A stretch of DNA of 64,000 nt, from NCBI GenBank assembly GCA_018667355.1, contig JABIVC010000003.1:1-64000 (forward strand). Direction: 5' to 3'. Source of the stretch: Gammaproteobacteria bacterium (GTDB lineage Bacteria; Pseudomonadota; Gammaproteobacteria; GCA-002705445; GCA-002716945). The position numbers were made by a program, and so were the translations under genes. The notes beneath the pieces are model-generated. The model ran no database searches, was not told the origin of the DNA, and was given only the letters and a program-made list of their open reading frames with translations. Positions 19,363-30,030 of this stretch are shown here, in pieces. Positions within the stretch are counted from its first letter, which is position 1. Each line of letters starts with the position of its first letter.

Positions 19363-20640
19363 TCAAACCTTAGAATTAATCAACCCAGTAAATTCATCAT
19401 ATAACATATTTTCATTCATTGTCAGGAGCTTTTTATTTTTTAATATTTGCTTACCTGAAATCCATACATTTTCAATATTATCAGATATAAGTTCATTCTC
19501 AATAGAGTTATACAAGCTAAGTGAATTTACATCAATATCATCTACTTTTATAGAAATAATATCAGCACTATAATTAGCTTTAATTTTCCCCATATTAAAA
19601 TTAAGACCTAGTGCATTTGCTCCATTATGCATTATTAGCCCCAACAATTCTTTTTTATCTAGATGATTATTTTTATCTTTATTCAATTTTGATAAAAGCC
19701 AAACTAATCTCATTTCTGTGAATAAATCTAGACTATTGTTAATCGCGCATTCTCCTGTTCCGAGCGAAACTTTGATTTTATTTTTTAAAAAATATTCTGT
19801 ATTACATTTCATATTATGATTTATAATATTTGAAGTTGGTGAATGAACAACATGAACTTTATATTTTTTCATTAGATTTATATCTGATTGTATTACATGA
19901 AAAGGGTTAATTGCAGTGAATGTGCTACTCAATAAACCCATTTCTTCTAAAAACCTAATCGGCCTATGTTTATATTTCTTTTTAAATATATTTAGTTTAT
20001 TTAGATCTTCATGTAAATACATCCTGACTGGGACATCTAATTCACTAATTATTTTAGAAACTTTTTCAAATCCTTTCCTTGATAACATATTAATAGAATT
20101 AAGATTTAAATATAATTTAGTAGATGGATTGTCTCTATATTCATCAAAAAAACTAATGCTCTTCTTGAAATACTCTTGTTCTTTATTCGCCCAGTTAGTT
20201 TTATAGCTCATTATAGGTAGTCCAATGTTTGCCCTTATTCCAGATTCAATAGCTGCCTTAAGTACTATGTCTGGATAAGTACTTGTATCTGTGAATGTAG
20301 TTATTCCATTTTTAATCATCTTACAAATTATAACTTTTGCTGATAAGCTTAAATACATTTTATTTTTTAAATCATCTCTATTTGTAATTGTCTTATTTTT
20401 TAAATATTTTTTTGAAAAAATATATGGTGTAGAAATATTATTATTCACTAGGCCGGGAACTATTATATGATTTTTTAGTATTAGATGACTATTTGTTGAA
20501 TATTTGTTTAGTATTTCTCTTGATGGCCGAACTTCTTTTATAATATTCCCCTCAATAGCAATTGAATGATCCTCTAATAAACAATCATTTTTTGATGATA
20601 ATACCCATTTTGGACTTATTATTTTATCAATATTTTGCAT
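19363..20640 (-). CDS. Amidohydrolase homologue (TRZ/ATZ, MtaD-like) lacking metal ligands
   Basis: Position beside ubiG and opposite gyrA is that of the MtaD-type 5-methylthioadenosine/S-adenosylhomocysteine deaminase in Pseudomonas. Overall fold landmarks remain: IVPGLVN, VHVVHSPTSN, NNSLDLFTEMRL and GANALGL. The catalytic positions do not. The HxH after PGLxN reads NIS; the histidine three before the HE of LHED is Tyr; the AH of the AHxxxL strand is Asn; the Asp of GTDGAASNN is Gly. The 425-residue frame is intact, so it looks like a maintained pseudoenzyme rather than a pseudogene. Alignment was by eye. Confidence 0.75.
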   Translation of the reverse strand: MQNIDKIISPKWVLSSKNDCLLEDHSIAIEGNIIKEVRPSREILNKYSTNSHLILKNHIIVPGLVNNNISTPYIFSKKYLKNKTITNRDDLKNKMYLSLSAKVIICKMIKNGITTFTDTSTYPDIVLKAAIESGIRANIGLPIMSYKTNWANKEQEYFKKSISFFDEYRDNPSTKLYLNLNSINMLSRKGFEKVSKIISELDVPVRMYLHEDLNKLNIFKKKYKHRPIRFLEEMGLLSSTFTAINPFHVIQSDINLMKKYKVHVVHSPTSNIINHNMKCNTEYFLKNKIKVSLGTGECAINNSLDLFTEMRLVWLLSKLNKDKNNHLDKKELLGLIMHNGANALGLNFNMGKIKANYSADIISIKVDDIDVNSLSLYNSIENELISDNIENVWISGKQILKNKKLLTMNENMLYDEFTGLINSKV

Positions 20641-20647
20641 ATTAATT

Positions 20648-20653
20648 ATTATA
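20648..20653 (-). promoter_or_regulatory. -10 box 7 bases before the amidohydrolase ATG
   Basis: On the minus strand a perfect TATAAT lies 7 bases before the ATG at 20640. The transcript would start at about the first codon. No convincing -35 is seen at 16-18 bp. The divergent gap 20641-20805 also must hold the gyrA promoter; a weak TATGAT at 20758-20763 is a candidate for that. Confidence 0.4.
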
Positions 20654-20805
20654 CTAAATTTAATATGATTTTAGAGTTAAATCTGTCAAATACCCATAAT
20701 ATCCATTTAAAAGCTATTCTAGCTATCTTATAAATTATGTCGTGTATACCAAAGGTTTATGATAAAATAGTTATTTAATAACGTATAAATGAATATCAGC
20801 AATAT

Positions 20806-23343
20806 ATGCCAGAAAATCAAGAAATAAGATTCGAGCAAGAAATGAGACAATCTTATCTAGATTATGCTATGAGCGTAATAGTAGGTAGGGCATTACCAGA
20901 TGTTAGAGATGGTTTAAAACCTGTCCACAGAAGAGTTCTATTTTCTATGCATGAACTGAATAACGGCTGGAATAAATCTTATAAAAAATCTGCAAGAATT
21001 GTTGGTGATGTAATAGGTAAGTACCACCCTCATGGTGACTCTGCTGTTTATGACACGATAGTAAGATTAGCTCAGCCTTTCTCAATGAGACACCCGCTAA
21101 TTGATGGACAAGGTAATTTTGGTTCGGTAGACGGGGACTCTCCAGCTGCTATGCGATATACCGAAGTTAGAATGTCAAAATTATCTCAAGAGTTATTACA
21201 AGATATTGATAAAAATACTGTTGATTTTTCACCTAACTATGATGGTTCTGAAAAAGAGCCCACTGTATTACCAACGCGTATACCCAACTTACTAGTTAAT
21301 GGGTCTACAGGTATTGCTGTTGGTATGGCAACAAATATACCTCCACATAATCTTACTGAGGTTGTTGATGCAACAATTGCCATAATTAATAATCCATTAT
21401 TATCAGATAAAAATAATATCGATGAATTAATAAAAGTGAGCGGTCTTCAAGGTCCAGACTTCCCAACATATGGTGAAATAAAAGATGATGGCGGTATCAG
21501 AAATGCACTTCTTAATGGCAGAGGTTCTTTTAAGATTAGAGCAAAGCATGTTATCGAGAAAAAAGATAATGATAGAACATCGATTGTATTTACAGAATTA
21601 CCATATCAAGTGAACAAAGCTAGATTAATTGAAAATATCGCACAGCTTGTAAGAGATAAAAAAATTAATGAAATTAGTCATTTGAGAGATGAGTCAGATA
21701 GAGATGGAATGAGATTGGTTATTGAATTGAAACGTGGAGAGCAACATGAGGTTTTATTGGGAGCCTTATATAAACATACTAATGCTCAAACATCATATTC
21801 GGTGAATATGGTTTGTCTAGTTGATGGTGAACCAAAGACATTAGGTTTCACTGAAATATTAAATGAGTTCATTAAACATAGGCGAGAAGTTATAACAAAA
21901 AGAACGCTTCATGATCTTGATAAAGCCAAAAATAAAGCACACATACTTGAAGGTCTTGGAGTAGCATTAATAAATGTCGATGAGATAATCGCGTTGATTA
22001 AAAAATCAAAAAACTCGTCTGAAGCAAAGACTGCCTTGATATCAAAAAAATGGGAGCCTGGTCAATTAACTAAATATTTGGGTATCGTAGATAAGCAAAC
22101 TAATGTCTTTATTAAGAGTGATTCTCAATATGGTTTGCATGGAAAATTATATAAATTATCACCAGTTCAGGCACAAGCAATACTAGATTTAAGACTTCAA
22201 AAACTAACTGGTTTAGAACAAGAAAAAATATTTACTGATTATGAATTAACAATCAATGAGATTAAAGCTTATATTAAAATTCTTACTAATATAGAAGAGC
22301 TTGATAGTGTAATGAAAAACGAGCTTGAGGATGTAAAAAAAGAATATGGTGAATCAAGAAGATCAATCGTTTCAAATGATGAGGGAGAGTTAAGAAAAGA
22401 GGATTTGATTAAGAAAGAAGATATTATAGTAGTCTTAACAAAAGCTGATTATGTTAAACGTCTCCCAGCTGCTGACTTCAAGAGTCAAAAAAGGGGCGGA
22501 AGAGGAATCAATGCAACAAAATTCAAGGATGGCGATGAGGCAAAACTGTTATGCCAAGCTCATACGCATGATATTATATTATGTTTTTCAACATTAGGAA
22601 AAGTCTATGCGATACGAGCTTTTGATATCCCTGACCCAAGTAGACAAGCTCGAGGTAGACCGATTAATAATGTATTACCACTTGAAAGTAATGAATCAAT
22701 TAGCACTTTTGTTGTAGTGAACTCATTTGATGAAGATGCTTATTTATTCATGTCAACAAAAAATGGAATGATTAATAAGATTCCTATTAATTTATTTAAG
22801 AAAATACGTACTACAGGCTTGAAAGCAATTCTGCTTAAACCAGGAGATATTTTACTGGGCGCACATTATACAGATAAAGACGACCTAATCATGTTAGTTG
22901 CCGATAATGGTAAGGCAATTAAATTTTCAGAGTCTGATGTTAGAGAAAGATTCAGAGGCACATTGGGTGTAAAAGGTATTAATTTGTCGAAGAACTCAAA
23001 ACTAGTTTCTATAATAAAACCTTGCGGAGGAGAGATAATCACTGTTACTGAAAATGGATATGGAAATAGAGTTTCTATTGAAAATTACAATACTCAAAAA
23101 AGAGGTGGTGTTGGAGTGATTGGCATCAAAACAAGTACCCGTAATGGAAAAGTTGTTGGTGCAGTCAATGTTGGCCCTGATGACCAAATAATTATGATTA
23201 CAAACAAGGGCAAAACTATTAAGATATCTATAAATGATATGCCTATAATTGGAAGAAATACACAGGGAGTTAGATTGCAAGTTTTACAGGATGGTGAAAA
23301 GCTTGTGGCAATATCAACTGAAACAATTGTAAGCGATGAGTGA
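20806..23343 (+). CDS. gyrA: DNA gyrase subunit A
   Basis: GyrA is the breakage-reunion subunit of gyrase. The catalytic tyrosine is in [12 protein letters not shown] near residue 122. The quinolone pocket [10 protein letters not shown] keeps Ser and Asp at the positions of E. coli S83 and D87, the drug-sensitive state. C-terminal beta-pinwheel blades carry QKRGGRG (GyrA box) near residue 560. At 845 residues it is slightly shorter than E. coli (875), mainly the acidic tail. It overlaps pheA by 8 bases; serC, normally between them in Pseudomonas, is absent. Confidence 0.97.
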   Translation: MPENQEIRFEQEMRQSYLDYAMSVIVGRALPDVRDGLKPVHRRVLFSMHELNNGWNKSYKKSARIVGDVIGKYHPHGDSAVYDTIVRLAQPFSMRHPLIDGQGNFGSVDGDSPAAMRYTEVRMSKLSQELLQDIDKNTVDFSPNYDGSEKEPTVLPTRIPNLLVNGSTGIAVGMATNIPPHNLTEVVDATIAIINNPLLSDKNNIDELIKVSGLQGPDFPTYGEIKDDGGIRNALLNGRGSFKIRAKHVIEKKDNDRTSIVFTELPYQVNKARLIENIAQLVRDKKINEISHLRDESDRDGMRLVIELKRGEQHEVLLGALYKHTNAQTSYSVNMVCLVDGEPKTLGFTEILNEFIKHRREVITKRTLHDLDKAKNKAHILEGLGVALINVDEIIALIKKSKNSSEAKTALISKKWEPGQLTKYLGIVDKQTNVFIKSDSQYGLHGKLYKLSPVQAQAILDLRLQKLTGLEQEKIFTDYELTINEIKAYIKILTNIEELDSVMKNELEDVKKEYGESRRSIVSNDEGELRKEDLIKKEDIIVVLTKADYVKRLPAADFKSQKRGGRGINATKFKDGDEAKLLCQAHTHDIILCFSTLGKVYAIRAFDIPDPSRQARGRPINNVLPLESNESISTFVVVNSFDEDAYLFMSTKNGMINKIPINLFKKIRTTGLKAILLKPGDILLGAHYTDKDDLIMLVADNGKAIKFSESDVRERFRGTLGVKGINLSKNSKLVSIIKPCGGEIITVTENGYGNRVSIENYNTQKRGGVGVIGIKTSTRNGKVVGAVNVGPDDQIIMITNKGKTIKISINDMPIIGRNTQGVRLQVLQDGEKLVAISTETIVSDE

Positions 23344-24409
23344 AGATTTAAAAAAAATTAGGACCCTTATAGATAAGATTGACAAACAGATTGTCAAAAC
23401 TTTAAATGAGCGTGCAAAACTTGCAAAAAAAATTAAAAAAGCCAAAGCGTCGTCCCAAAAGAAAGATATATTTAGGCCGGAGAGAGAAGCTCAAATACTC
23501 AGAAAGATAGGATCAATCAATACAGGCCCACTACAATCTACGCACTTACAGTCGATATTCAGAGAGATTATATCTTCATGTCTATCGCTAGAAACAAGCT
23601 TAAAAGTAAGTTGTTTAGGACCAGAACAATCATATAGTAATCTTGCATTAACTAAGTTTTTTGGTTCATCAGTAGAGATTAAGTTTAATAATTCTATATC
23701 TGAGATTTTTGATGATGTATCCAAAAGAAATGTGGACTATGGAATTGTTCCTATTGAAAACTCAAATCAAGGTAGCATAAAAGAAACTATTGAACATCTA
23801 ATCAAAGACAATAGTCGATTATGTGGAGAAGTAAATCTTGATATTAAGCATTGCTTATTATCCTCTTCTAAAAAGGTTAGCCAGATTAAGAAGGTTTATG
23901 CTCATGAACAAACTTTTTTACAATGTAATCAATGGCTCAACAAAAATATGCCAGATGTCAGAAGAATCTTCACTACCAGTAATTCAGCTGCGGTTCAAAA
24001 AGTTTCTATACTTAAAAACTCTGCTGCTATAGCCAGCAAGAATTGTTCTCCTGTTTATAAGGTTGATATCCTAAAGAACAACATACATGATAGTGCTGAT
24101 AATACGACTAGGTTCATTGTCATTGGGAATGATGATATAAATATTAGTGGTTCTGACAAAACGTCAATTCTAATTTCCATCGATAATAGAGCTGGTGCAT
24201 TAAATGATTTGCTTATGCCGTTGTCAAAGAATAATATTAGTATGTCAAAGATAGAATCCATACCAACAAAGATAAATAATTGGGAATATATGTTTCTATT
24301 AGACATAGATGGTCATATAGAAAATAAGACTGTAAATAAAGCACTTATGGAAATACAGAAAAAAAGTTCCTTTTATAAAAATTTAGGTTCATATCCTAAA
24401 AGTATCTGA
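23336..24409 (+). CDS. pheA: Bifunctional chorismate mutase / prephenate dehydratase
   Basis: PheA converts chorismate to prephenate and then phenylpyruvate. The N-terminal mutase (residues 1-90) shows [20 protein letters not shown] and [10 protein letters not shown]. The dehydratase has [20 protein letters not shown] and the catalytic TTRF motif in [12 protein letters not shown]-terminal ACT domain (from about 275) would bind phenylalanine for feedback inhibition. The 357-residue length is normal. Confidence 0.95.
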   Translation: MSEDLKKIRTLIDKIDKQIVKTLNERAKLAKKIKKAKASSQKKDIFRPEREAQILRKIGSINTGPLQSTHLQSIFREIISSCLSLETSLKVSCLGPEQSYSNLALTKFFGSSVEIKFNNSISEIFDDVSKRNVDYGIVPIENSNQGSIKETIEHLIKDNSRLCGEVNLDIKHCLLSSSKKVSQIKKVYAHEQTFLQCNQWLNKNMPDVRRIFTTSNSAAVQKVSILKNSAAIASKNCSPVYKVDILKNNIHDSADNTTRFIVIGNDDINISGSDKTSILISIDNRAGALNDLLMPLSKNNISMSKIESIPTKINNWEYMFLLDIDGHIENKTVNKALMEIQKKSSFYKNLGSYPKSI

Positions 24410-24411
24410 CA

Positions 24412-25521
24412 ATGGTTAATAAAACATCATCATCAACATATCAGCCAGGTAGGAATATTAATGATATTCAGAAAACCTACGGGATAAAGAAAGTAATTAA
24501 GTTAGCTTCAAATGAAAACCCATTAGGACCGAGTAAAAAGGCAGTAATAGCAGCTAATACAATTACTAAATATTTGAATAGATACCCTGATAGCAAATCT
24601 ATCAATCTCAAGAAAGCAATCCAAGAAAAAATATCTAAGAAAAATATTACAGAAGATAATATAATTATTGGTAACGGCTCAAACGAAATATTAGAATTAG
24701 TCGCCCGGAAGTACCTTTCACAAAACTCTGAAGTTTTATTTTGCAAACATTCTTTTCTGGTATACAAGATTATCTCTAATACAATGAGCGCTAAAATCAT
24801 TGAGTCAAAACCAATTTCTACTAAAGATAATAGTTTTATGGGTGTAGATTTAGACTCTATGAAATCTAAAATTACAAGTAAAACAAGAGTAATCTTCATC
24901 GCAAACCCTGGTAATCCAACCGGTGTTGCTCTACCTATTAAAGACATTGAAGTATTTATTAAAAAAATCTCTAAAAAGATAATTGTAGTTATAGATGAAG
25001 CTTATTATGAGTATTCTTCTTATTATGGTTTTAAGAGCGGTATATCCTTATTAGGAAAATATCCAAATATAATAATCACTAGGTCTTTTTCTAAAATATA
25101 TGCATTAGCAGGAATACGCGTAGGTTATGGGCTAGCATCGAAAGAGATTATAAATAAATTTAATGACATTAGACAACCTTTCAATGTTAATTATATTGCT
25201 CAAAGAATGGCTAAAGAGTCTCTTTCTGATGATAAATACCTTAAGAAAAGTTTAGATCTTAATAATATTGGGATGCAGTTCTTAAAACTAGAATTTGACC
25301 AGTTAAAAATATCATATCTTAAAAGTAGTACTAATTTCATTACATTTTATTTAGGTAATAAGACGCAACAAGTGTATGAGATGTTATTGTCTGAAGGTGT
25401 GATATTGAGGTCGTTGGAGAACTATGGACTCCCGAGTTATCTGAGGGTTACTGTCGGCACAAAAGATGAAAATATCATGTTTATAAAAAAATTAAAAAAA
25501 TCGTTAAAGAGAATATTATAA
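24412..25521 (+). CDS. hisC: Histidinol-phosphate / aromatic aminotransferase
   Basis: A class I/II PLP aminotransferase of 369 residues. Landmarks are KLASNENPLGPS near residue 30, ANPGNPTG, VIDEAYYEY and the PLP lysine in TRSFSKIYALAGIRVGYG. Linkage pheA-hisC-tyrA-aroA suggests it acts on aromatic 2-oxo acids as well as, or instead of, histidinol phosphate. Sequence alone does not separate these activities. It starts 2 bases after pheA and abuts tyrA. Confidence 0.93.
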   Translation: MVNKTSSSTYQPGRNINDIQKTYGIKKVIKLASNENPLGPSKKAVIAANTITKYLNRYPDSKSINLKKAIQEKISKKNITEDNIIIGNGSNEILELVARKYLSQNSEVLFCKHSFLVYKIISNTMSAKIIESKPISTKDNSFMGVDLDSMKSKITSKTRVIFIANPGNPTGVALPIKDIEVFIKKISKKIIVVIDEAYYEYSSYYGFKSGISLLGKYPNIIITRSFSKIYALAGIRVGYGLASKEIINKFNDIRQPFNVNYIAQRMAKESLSDDKYLKKSLDLNNIGMQFLKLEFDQLKISYLKSSTNFITFYLGNKTQQVYEMLLSEGVILRSLENYGLPSYLRVTVGTKDENIMFIKKLKKSLKRIL

Positions 25522-26370
25522 ATGTATAATTCTATTTATATATTTGGTTTGGGCATGATGGGTGCTTCACTGGCATCATCTATCAAGCGTAAAAAACTAG
25601 CAAAAAAGATTTTTGCTTATGATACTGATGTTAGTAGTCTAAAATATGCTAAAAACAAAAAAATAATTAATAATTTTGATAGCGATGATTTCAAATACCT
25701 TAGTGAATCTGATTTTATAATTATATGTGTGCCAATGAGTGCATATAAAAAAATTTTTACAATCATCAATAAACATAAAAGTCCTAATGCTATTATTACT
25801 GACATTGGTAGCACTAAGGAGAATATAATTGCTATTGCAGAATCTACTCTATCAAATAATAGTGATTGTTTCATCGGATCACATCCTTTAACTGGCAAGG
25901 AAACAAGTAAGATAATATCATATGAAGAAAATCTTTTTGATAAGGCCGTTGTTTTAATGACACCAACCAGAAAAAAAAATAAGGCTTTAATTAATAAGGT
26001 ATCTAAGTTTTGGAAATCACTCAAATGTCAAGTGAAGAGTATATCACCGCAGCTACATGATCTTGTTTTATCAGAAACAAGTCATTTGCCACATCTTGTT
26101 TCTTTCGCATTAGTAAATATTATTTTAAATACTAAATCTATAAAAAATATTAAAGATTATACGGGTGGAGGTTTCAGAGATTTTGCTAGACTTGCTCATA
26201 GTGATGGACGAATGTGGAATGATATTTGTAGAACTAATGAAAAAAATATTATTTCTTCAATTAACTTACTAATAAAGGAATTAGGCTCGATTAAAAAAAT
26301 AATTAAAAATAATGATAATTCTCTGCATCAATATCTTAACGGAATTAAAACTAAGTTAGATAAGAAATGA
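25522..26370 (+). CDS. tyrA: Prephenate/arogenate dehydrogenase
   Basis: TyrA oxidatively decarboxylates prephenate or arogenate toward tyrosine. The N-terminal Rossmann motif is IFGLGMMGASLA. Further on are DIGSTKENI, GSHPLTGKE and the helical dimerisation half with SHLPHLVSFAL and GGGFRDFARLA. The 282-residue length is that of stand-alone TyrA. In Pseudomonas tyrA is fused to aroA; here they are separate frames overlapping by 4 bases. Confidence 0.93.
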   Translation: MYNSIYIFGLGMMGASLASSIKRKKLAKKIFAYDTDVSSLKYAKNKKIINNFDSDDFKYLSESDFIIICVPMSAYKKIFTIINKHKSPNAIITDIGSTKENIIAIAESTLSNNSDCFIGSHPLTGKETSKIISYEENLFDKAVVLMTPTRKKNKALINKVSKFWKSLKCQVKSISPQLHDLVLSETSHLPHLVSFALVNIILNTKSIKNIKDYTGGGFRDFARLAHSDGRMWNDICRTNEKNIISSINLLIKELGSIKKIIKNNDNSLHQYLNGIKTKLDKK

Positions 26371-27671
26371 CAAAAAATTCTAATCTAATAATTAATAGCT
26401 CCAATAAACTAGAAGGGTCAATAACCATTCCTGGTGATAAATCGATAACACATAGAGCAATTATGCTGGGGGCATTATCTGATGGCAAAGTTATGATATC
26501 TAATAGCCTCTTATCAGATGATTGTATGTGCACCCTCGCTGCGTTTAAACAATTTGGGATTAATATTCAAATTAGTGGGGATACAATTACTATAATAGGT
26601 GAGGGCTTAAATGGCCTTTCAAAGCCAGAATATCAAATTGATGCTGGTAACTCAGGTACGTTAGCAAGACTGATATCTGGTATACTCTCAACACAATCCT
26701 TTCATAGTTCTATAACTGGAGATAAATCATTGGTTACTAGACCCATGGATAGAATTATAAAGCCGCTTGAATCTTTTGGTGCCATGGTTGAATCAAAAAA
26801 TGGGATGCTTCCAATTAAATTCTCACCATCATCTTCTATGAAATCTATTCGATATCATAGCAAGATACCTAGTGCCCAAGTCAAGTCATCATTAATTTTA
26901 GCTGCACTTGGAATACATGGAGAATCAATTATCAGTGAAGACATTCATACTAGGGATCATACAGAAAGACTTTTGTCATATTTGGACTACCCTATTACCA
27001 TAGATGATAAAACTATAACTATTCAAGGTTGTAAAAAAATAATATCAAAAGATATTATAGTCCCAGCTGATATCTCGTCTGCTGCATTTTTGATAGTAGC
27101 GGCTTTAATAAAAAAAGATTCTAATATCTTATTAGAAAAAATTGGAGTCAACCCATTACGAACTGGAATTATTGATGTTTTATTAAAAATGGGAGCCAAC
27201 ATAAAACTTATTAATCATCGAGTTATTTGTAATGAACCTGTTGCAGATATTAAAGTAAAGTATTCAAAATTAAACCCAGTCAGTATTTCTGGTAAAATAA
27301 TCTCACGTTTGATTGATGAGTTACCTATCTTATTTATTGCATGCGCGACTTGCAATGGCCTATCATTTATAGATGATATAAAAGAACTCAGATATAAAGA
27401 AAGTGATAGGATAAAGACAATGGAGAGTGGTCTTAAAAAATTAGGTATAACATTAACTTCAACTGAAAACTCTTTAGAAATTAATGGCGGCCGTTTTACT
27501 GGCGGTATAATTGATAGTTATGGAGATCATAGAATCGCAATGTCATTTTTAATCGCTGGTTTAGTCTCTGATAAGCCTATAACAGTACTCAATACGAGTA
27601 ATATTAATACATCTTTCCCTGGCTTCGAGGAAATCTTAAGGGACCAAAATATAGATATTTATAATATATGA
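26367..27671 (+). CDS. aroA: 3-phosphoshikimate 1-carboxyvinyltransferase (EPSP synthase)
   Basis: AroA joins shikimate-3-phosphate with PEP; its product is the substrate of aroC at 2605. Signatures are IPGDKSITHRAIMLGALSDG near the N-terminus, DAGNSGTLARLI near residue 90, and RYKESDRIKTM and YGDHRIAMSF in the second half. The 434-residue length is typical. It overlaps tyrA and cmk by 4 bases each. Confidence 0.95.
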   Translation: MTKNSNLIINSSNKLEGSITIPGDKSITHRAIMLGALSDGKVMISNSLLSDDCMCTLAAFKQFGINIQISGDTITIIGEGLNGLSKPEYQIDAGNSGTLARLISGILSTQSFHSSITGDKSLVTRPMDRIIKPLESFGAMVESKNGMLPIKFSPSSSMKSIRYHSKIPSAQVKSSLILAALGIHGESIISEDIHTRDHTERLLSYLDYPITIDDKTITIQGCKKIISKDIIVPADISSAAFLIVAALIKKDSNILLEKIGVNPLRTGIIDVLLKMGANIKLINHRVICNEPVADIKVKYSKLNPVSISGKIISRLIDELPILFIACATCNGLSFIDDIKELRYKESDRIKTMESGLKKLGITLTSTENSLEINGGRFTGGIIDSYGDHRIAMSFLIAGLVSDKPITVLNTSNINTSFPGFEEILRDQNIDIYNI

Positions 27672-28339
27672 TTAATGTACCTATTATCACAATAGATGGA
27701 TTAGCTAGTTCTGGAAAAACTACTATATCTAAATTATTATCCCATCACTTAGGATTCTATACCTTAGATAGTGGAGTTTTATATAGAGCATTTGCATATA
27801 TCAAGACAATAGAGGGCGTAGATGAATATACTACAGATACTATATCTAGAATAATTAACAAAATTAACATGGTCCCCACAAAAACCCTTGGTTTTGATAT
27901 TTTTTATAATAAAAATAATATTACTACGCATCTATATAATGAAGAGGTTGGATTAGCGGCATCTAATATATCAAAAAATGAAGACATTAGGGAAGGCTTA
28001 TTATCAATTCAGCATGGTTCTGTCCAAATGCCAGGTTTGATAGCTAACGGTAGAGATATGGGAACAAAAGTTTTCCCTGATGCAATGTTGAAGATTTATT
28101 TTACTGCCAATATAGATGTTAGAGCAAAGAGAAGGTATGCGCAGTTAATAGAGTCTGGTTCTAGCCCAAATCTAGAAAATATAAGAAAATCATTGGAAGA
28201 AAGAGATCAAAAGGATATGAATAGAGACGTTTCGCCATTAAAAGCTGATAAAGATGCTGTAATAATTGATTCTAGTGCATTAAATATTGATACTATCCTT
28301 GATAAAATCCTTGGATTGTATAAGATATCAAGAGTTTGA
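27668..28339 (+). CDS. cmk: Cytidylate kinase
   Basis: Cmk phosphorylates CMP and dCMP. The P-loop is IDGLASSGKTTISK (most Cmk proteins have GPSGSGKG, so this loop is mildly divergent). LDSGVLYRAFA, ANGRDMGTKVFPDA and KRRYAQL follow. The 223-residue length is normal. Placement before rpsA is conserved across proteobacteria. Confidence 0.94.
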   Translation: MINVPIITIDGLASSGKTTISKLLSHHLGFYTLDSGVLYRAFAYIKTIEGVDEYTTDTISRIINKINMVPTKTLGFDIFYNKNNITTHLYNEEVGLAASNISKNEDIREGLLSIQHGSVQMPGLIANGRDMGTKVFPDAMLKIYFTANIDVRAKRRYAQLIESGSSPNLENIRKSLEERDQKDMNRDVSPLKADKDAVIIDSSALNIDTILDKILGLYKISRV

Positions 28340-28361
28340 ATTAAATGAGGAAAATAAATTA

Positions 28362-29699
28362 ATGGAATCCCAATCAGAATTTGAAGTATTATTTCATGAC
28401 AGTATGAGTAATATTGACATGACTCCTGGTAGCATAGTTACCGCAACAGTCATAGAAATAAGAAATGACTATGTTGTCATAAATGCAGGTCTAAAATCTG
28501 AAGGTATTATCCCAAAAAGTCAATTTCTTAATGTAAAGGGTGAGCTGGAAATAGCATTAGGTGATGAAGTTGAAGTTACACTCGACATGATTGAAGATGG
28601 ATATGGTGAAACTATCATGTCACGTGAAAAAGCAAAAAGAACAAAGATATGGGACGAATTAGAGAAAGTTCAGGCAAGCAAAGAAAATATAGAGGGTCGA
28701 GTTTCAGGTAAAGTTAAAGGTGGCTTCACTGTAGATCTATTAAATATAAAAGCATTTTTACCAGGCTCATTGGTTGATGTTCGTCCAACTAAAGAAACTG
28801 ATTATATAGAAGGAAAGGTCTTAGAATTTAAAATTATTAAGATGGATAAAATAAGAAATAATATTGTTTTGTCTAGAAAAGCTGTTCTTATGGATCAAAA
28901 CTCAAGTCCAGAAGAAATTGCAGAAAAATATACCGAAGGGAAAGTTGTAAAAGGATTTATTAAAAATCTTACAGATTATGGTGCATTTATTGATTTAGGT
29001 GGCATCGATGGTCTTTTGCATATAACAGATATTTCATGGAAAAGGATTAACCATCCAAGTGAATTATTACGAGTGGGTGATGAAATTAGTGTAGTTGTTC
29101 TAAAATATGATACTGAGAAAAATCGAGTTAGTCTTGGCATGAAACAATTGCTAGATGATCCATGGGACAAAATCCCAGAAAAACTAGAATTAAATACTGT
29201 ATATAAAGGTAAAGTAGCAAATATTGCTGACTATGGTGTCTTTGTTGATCTTGGTGATAATGTTGAGGGACTAGTTAGAACATCAGAACTCAATTGGACT
29301 AATAAAAATATCAATCCAAGCAAGGTTGTTAATTTAGGTGATGAAATTGAAGTCAAGGTTATGGAAATTGACAATGAGAAGAGAAGAGTTTCATTGAGCC
29401 ATAAGCAGTGTCTGGAGAACCCATGGTCTAATTTTGATGATAATAATAGTAAAGGAGACATCATCACTAGTCAAATTAAGTCAATAACTGACTTTGGTAT
29501 TTTTGTTGGTTTAGATGGTGGTATAGATGGCCTAATTCATATAACAGATCTAACATCCGAGGATAAACAAGAAGAAGCTATAAGATCATACAAAAAAGGT
29601 GATGATATATCATCGATAATTCTTTCGATCGACGCTGAAAGAGAAAGAGTTTCTTTGGGTGTTAAGCAATTAGAGACAGATAAATCAGAGACTGAATAA
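28362..29699 (+). CDS. rpsA: 30S ribosomal protein S1, five-domain form
   Basis: S1 binds mRNA on the small subunit. From ATG 28362, with GAGG 10 bases upstream, it is 445 residues; E. coli S1 has 557 and six S1 domains. Five are countable here: two divergent ribosome-anchoring repeats (about 15-85 and 100-170), then three typical mRNA-binding repeats, each with DYGAFIDLGG or DFGIFVGLDG-like cores and a closing RVSLGxKQL. The frame ends soon after the fifth, so the sixth domain is missing. Confidence 0.93.
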   Translation: MESQSEFEVLFHDSMSNIDMTPGSIVTATVIEIRNDYVVINAGLKSEGIIPKSQFLNVKGELEIALGDEVEVTLDMIEDGYGETIMSREKAKRTKIWDELEKVQASKENIEGRVSGKVKGGFTVDLLNIKAFLPGSLVDVRPTKETDYIEGKVLEFKIIKMDKIRNNIVLSRKAVLMDQNSSPEEIAEKYTEGKVVKGFIKNLTDYGAFIDLGGIDGLLHITDISWKRINHPSELLRVGDEISVVVLKYDTEKNRVSLGMKQLLDDPWDKIPEKLELNTVYKGKVANIADYGVFVDLGDNVEGLVRTSELNWTNKNINPSKVVNLGDEIEVKVMEIDNEKRRVSLSHKQCLENPWSNFDDNNSKGDIITSQIKSITDFGIFVGLDGGIDGLIHITDLTSEDKQEEAIRSYKKGDDISSIILSIDAERERVSLGVKQLETDKSETE

Positions 29700-29700
29700 C

Positions 29701-29991
29701 ATGGTGTTAAATAGATCAGAATTAATTTCCAAACTTTCAAATAAATTCAAATCTTTTACTACTTCTGATATTGATTACTCTGTCAAAAAAATTCTAGAGC
29801 ATGTCTCAAAGTCTTTATATTCTGGCGACAGGGTTGAGATTAGAGGTTTCGGTACATTCTCGCTACATAATCATAATTCGAGAACAGCTAGAAACCCGAA
29901 AACTGGTGAACTAGTAGCTTTAGAGCAAAGAAATAGTGTTCACTTTAAACCCAGCAAAGAACTTAAGGCAAGAGTAAATAACAAGGATTAA
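29701..29991 (+). CDS. ihfB: Integration host factor beta subunit
   Basis: A 96-residue HU/IHF family DNA-bending protein. The beta-arm region reads VEIRGFGTFSLHNHNSRTARNPKTGE, with the conserved proline at the arm tip. Position after rpsA identifies it as IHF beta rather than HU. It starts one base after the rpsA stop. Confidence 0.93.
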   Translation: MVLNRSELISKLSNKFKSFTTSDIDYSVKKILEHVSKSLYSGDRVEIRGFGTFSLHNHNSRTARNPKTGELVALEQRNSVHFKPSKELKARVNNKD

Positions 29992-30030
29992 CGCTTATTT
30001 TATCTTCAATTAACTATCCTAATAGAATAG

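Noticed and set aside
19363-20640. Calling the amidohydrolase a pseudogene
   Set aside because: Full-length frame, conserved fold landmarks, tight operon with ubiG and no frameshift; pseudoenzyme fits better.
20735-20763. gyrA promoter TTATGT-17-TATGAT
   Set aside because: The -35 matches consensus at only two bases; too weak to list as a feature.
20806-23343. Quinolone-resistance substitutions in gyrA
   Set aside because: Ser and Asp are present at the positions equivalent to E. coli 83 and 87.
24477-24947. 156-codon minus-strand frame inside hisC
   Set aside because: Opposite conserved aminotransferase motifs; hydrophobic composition is the complement of lysine-rich coding.
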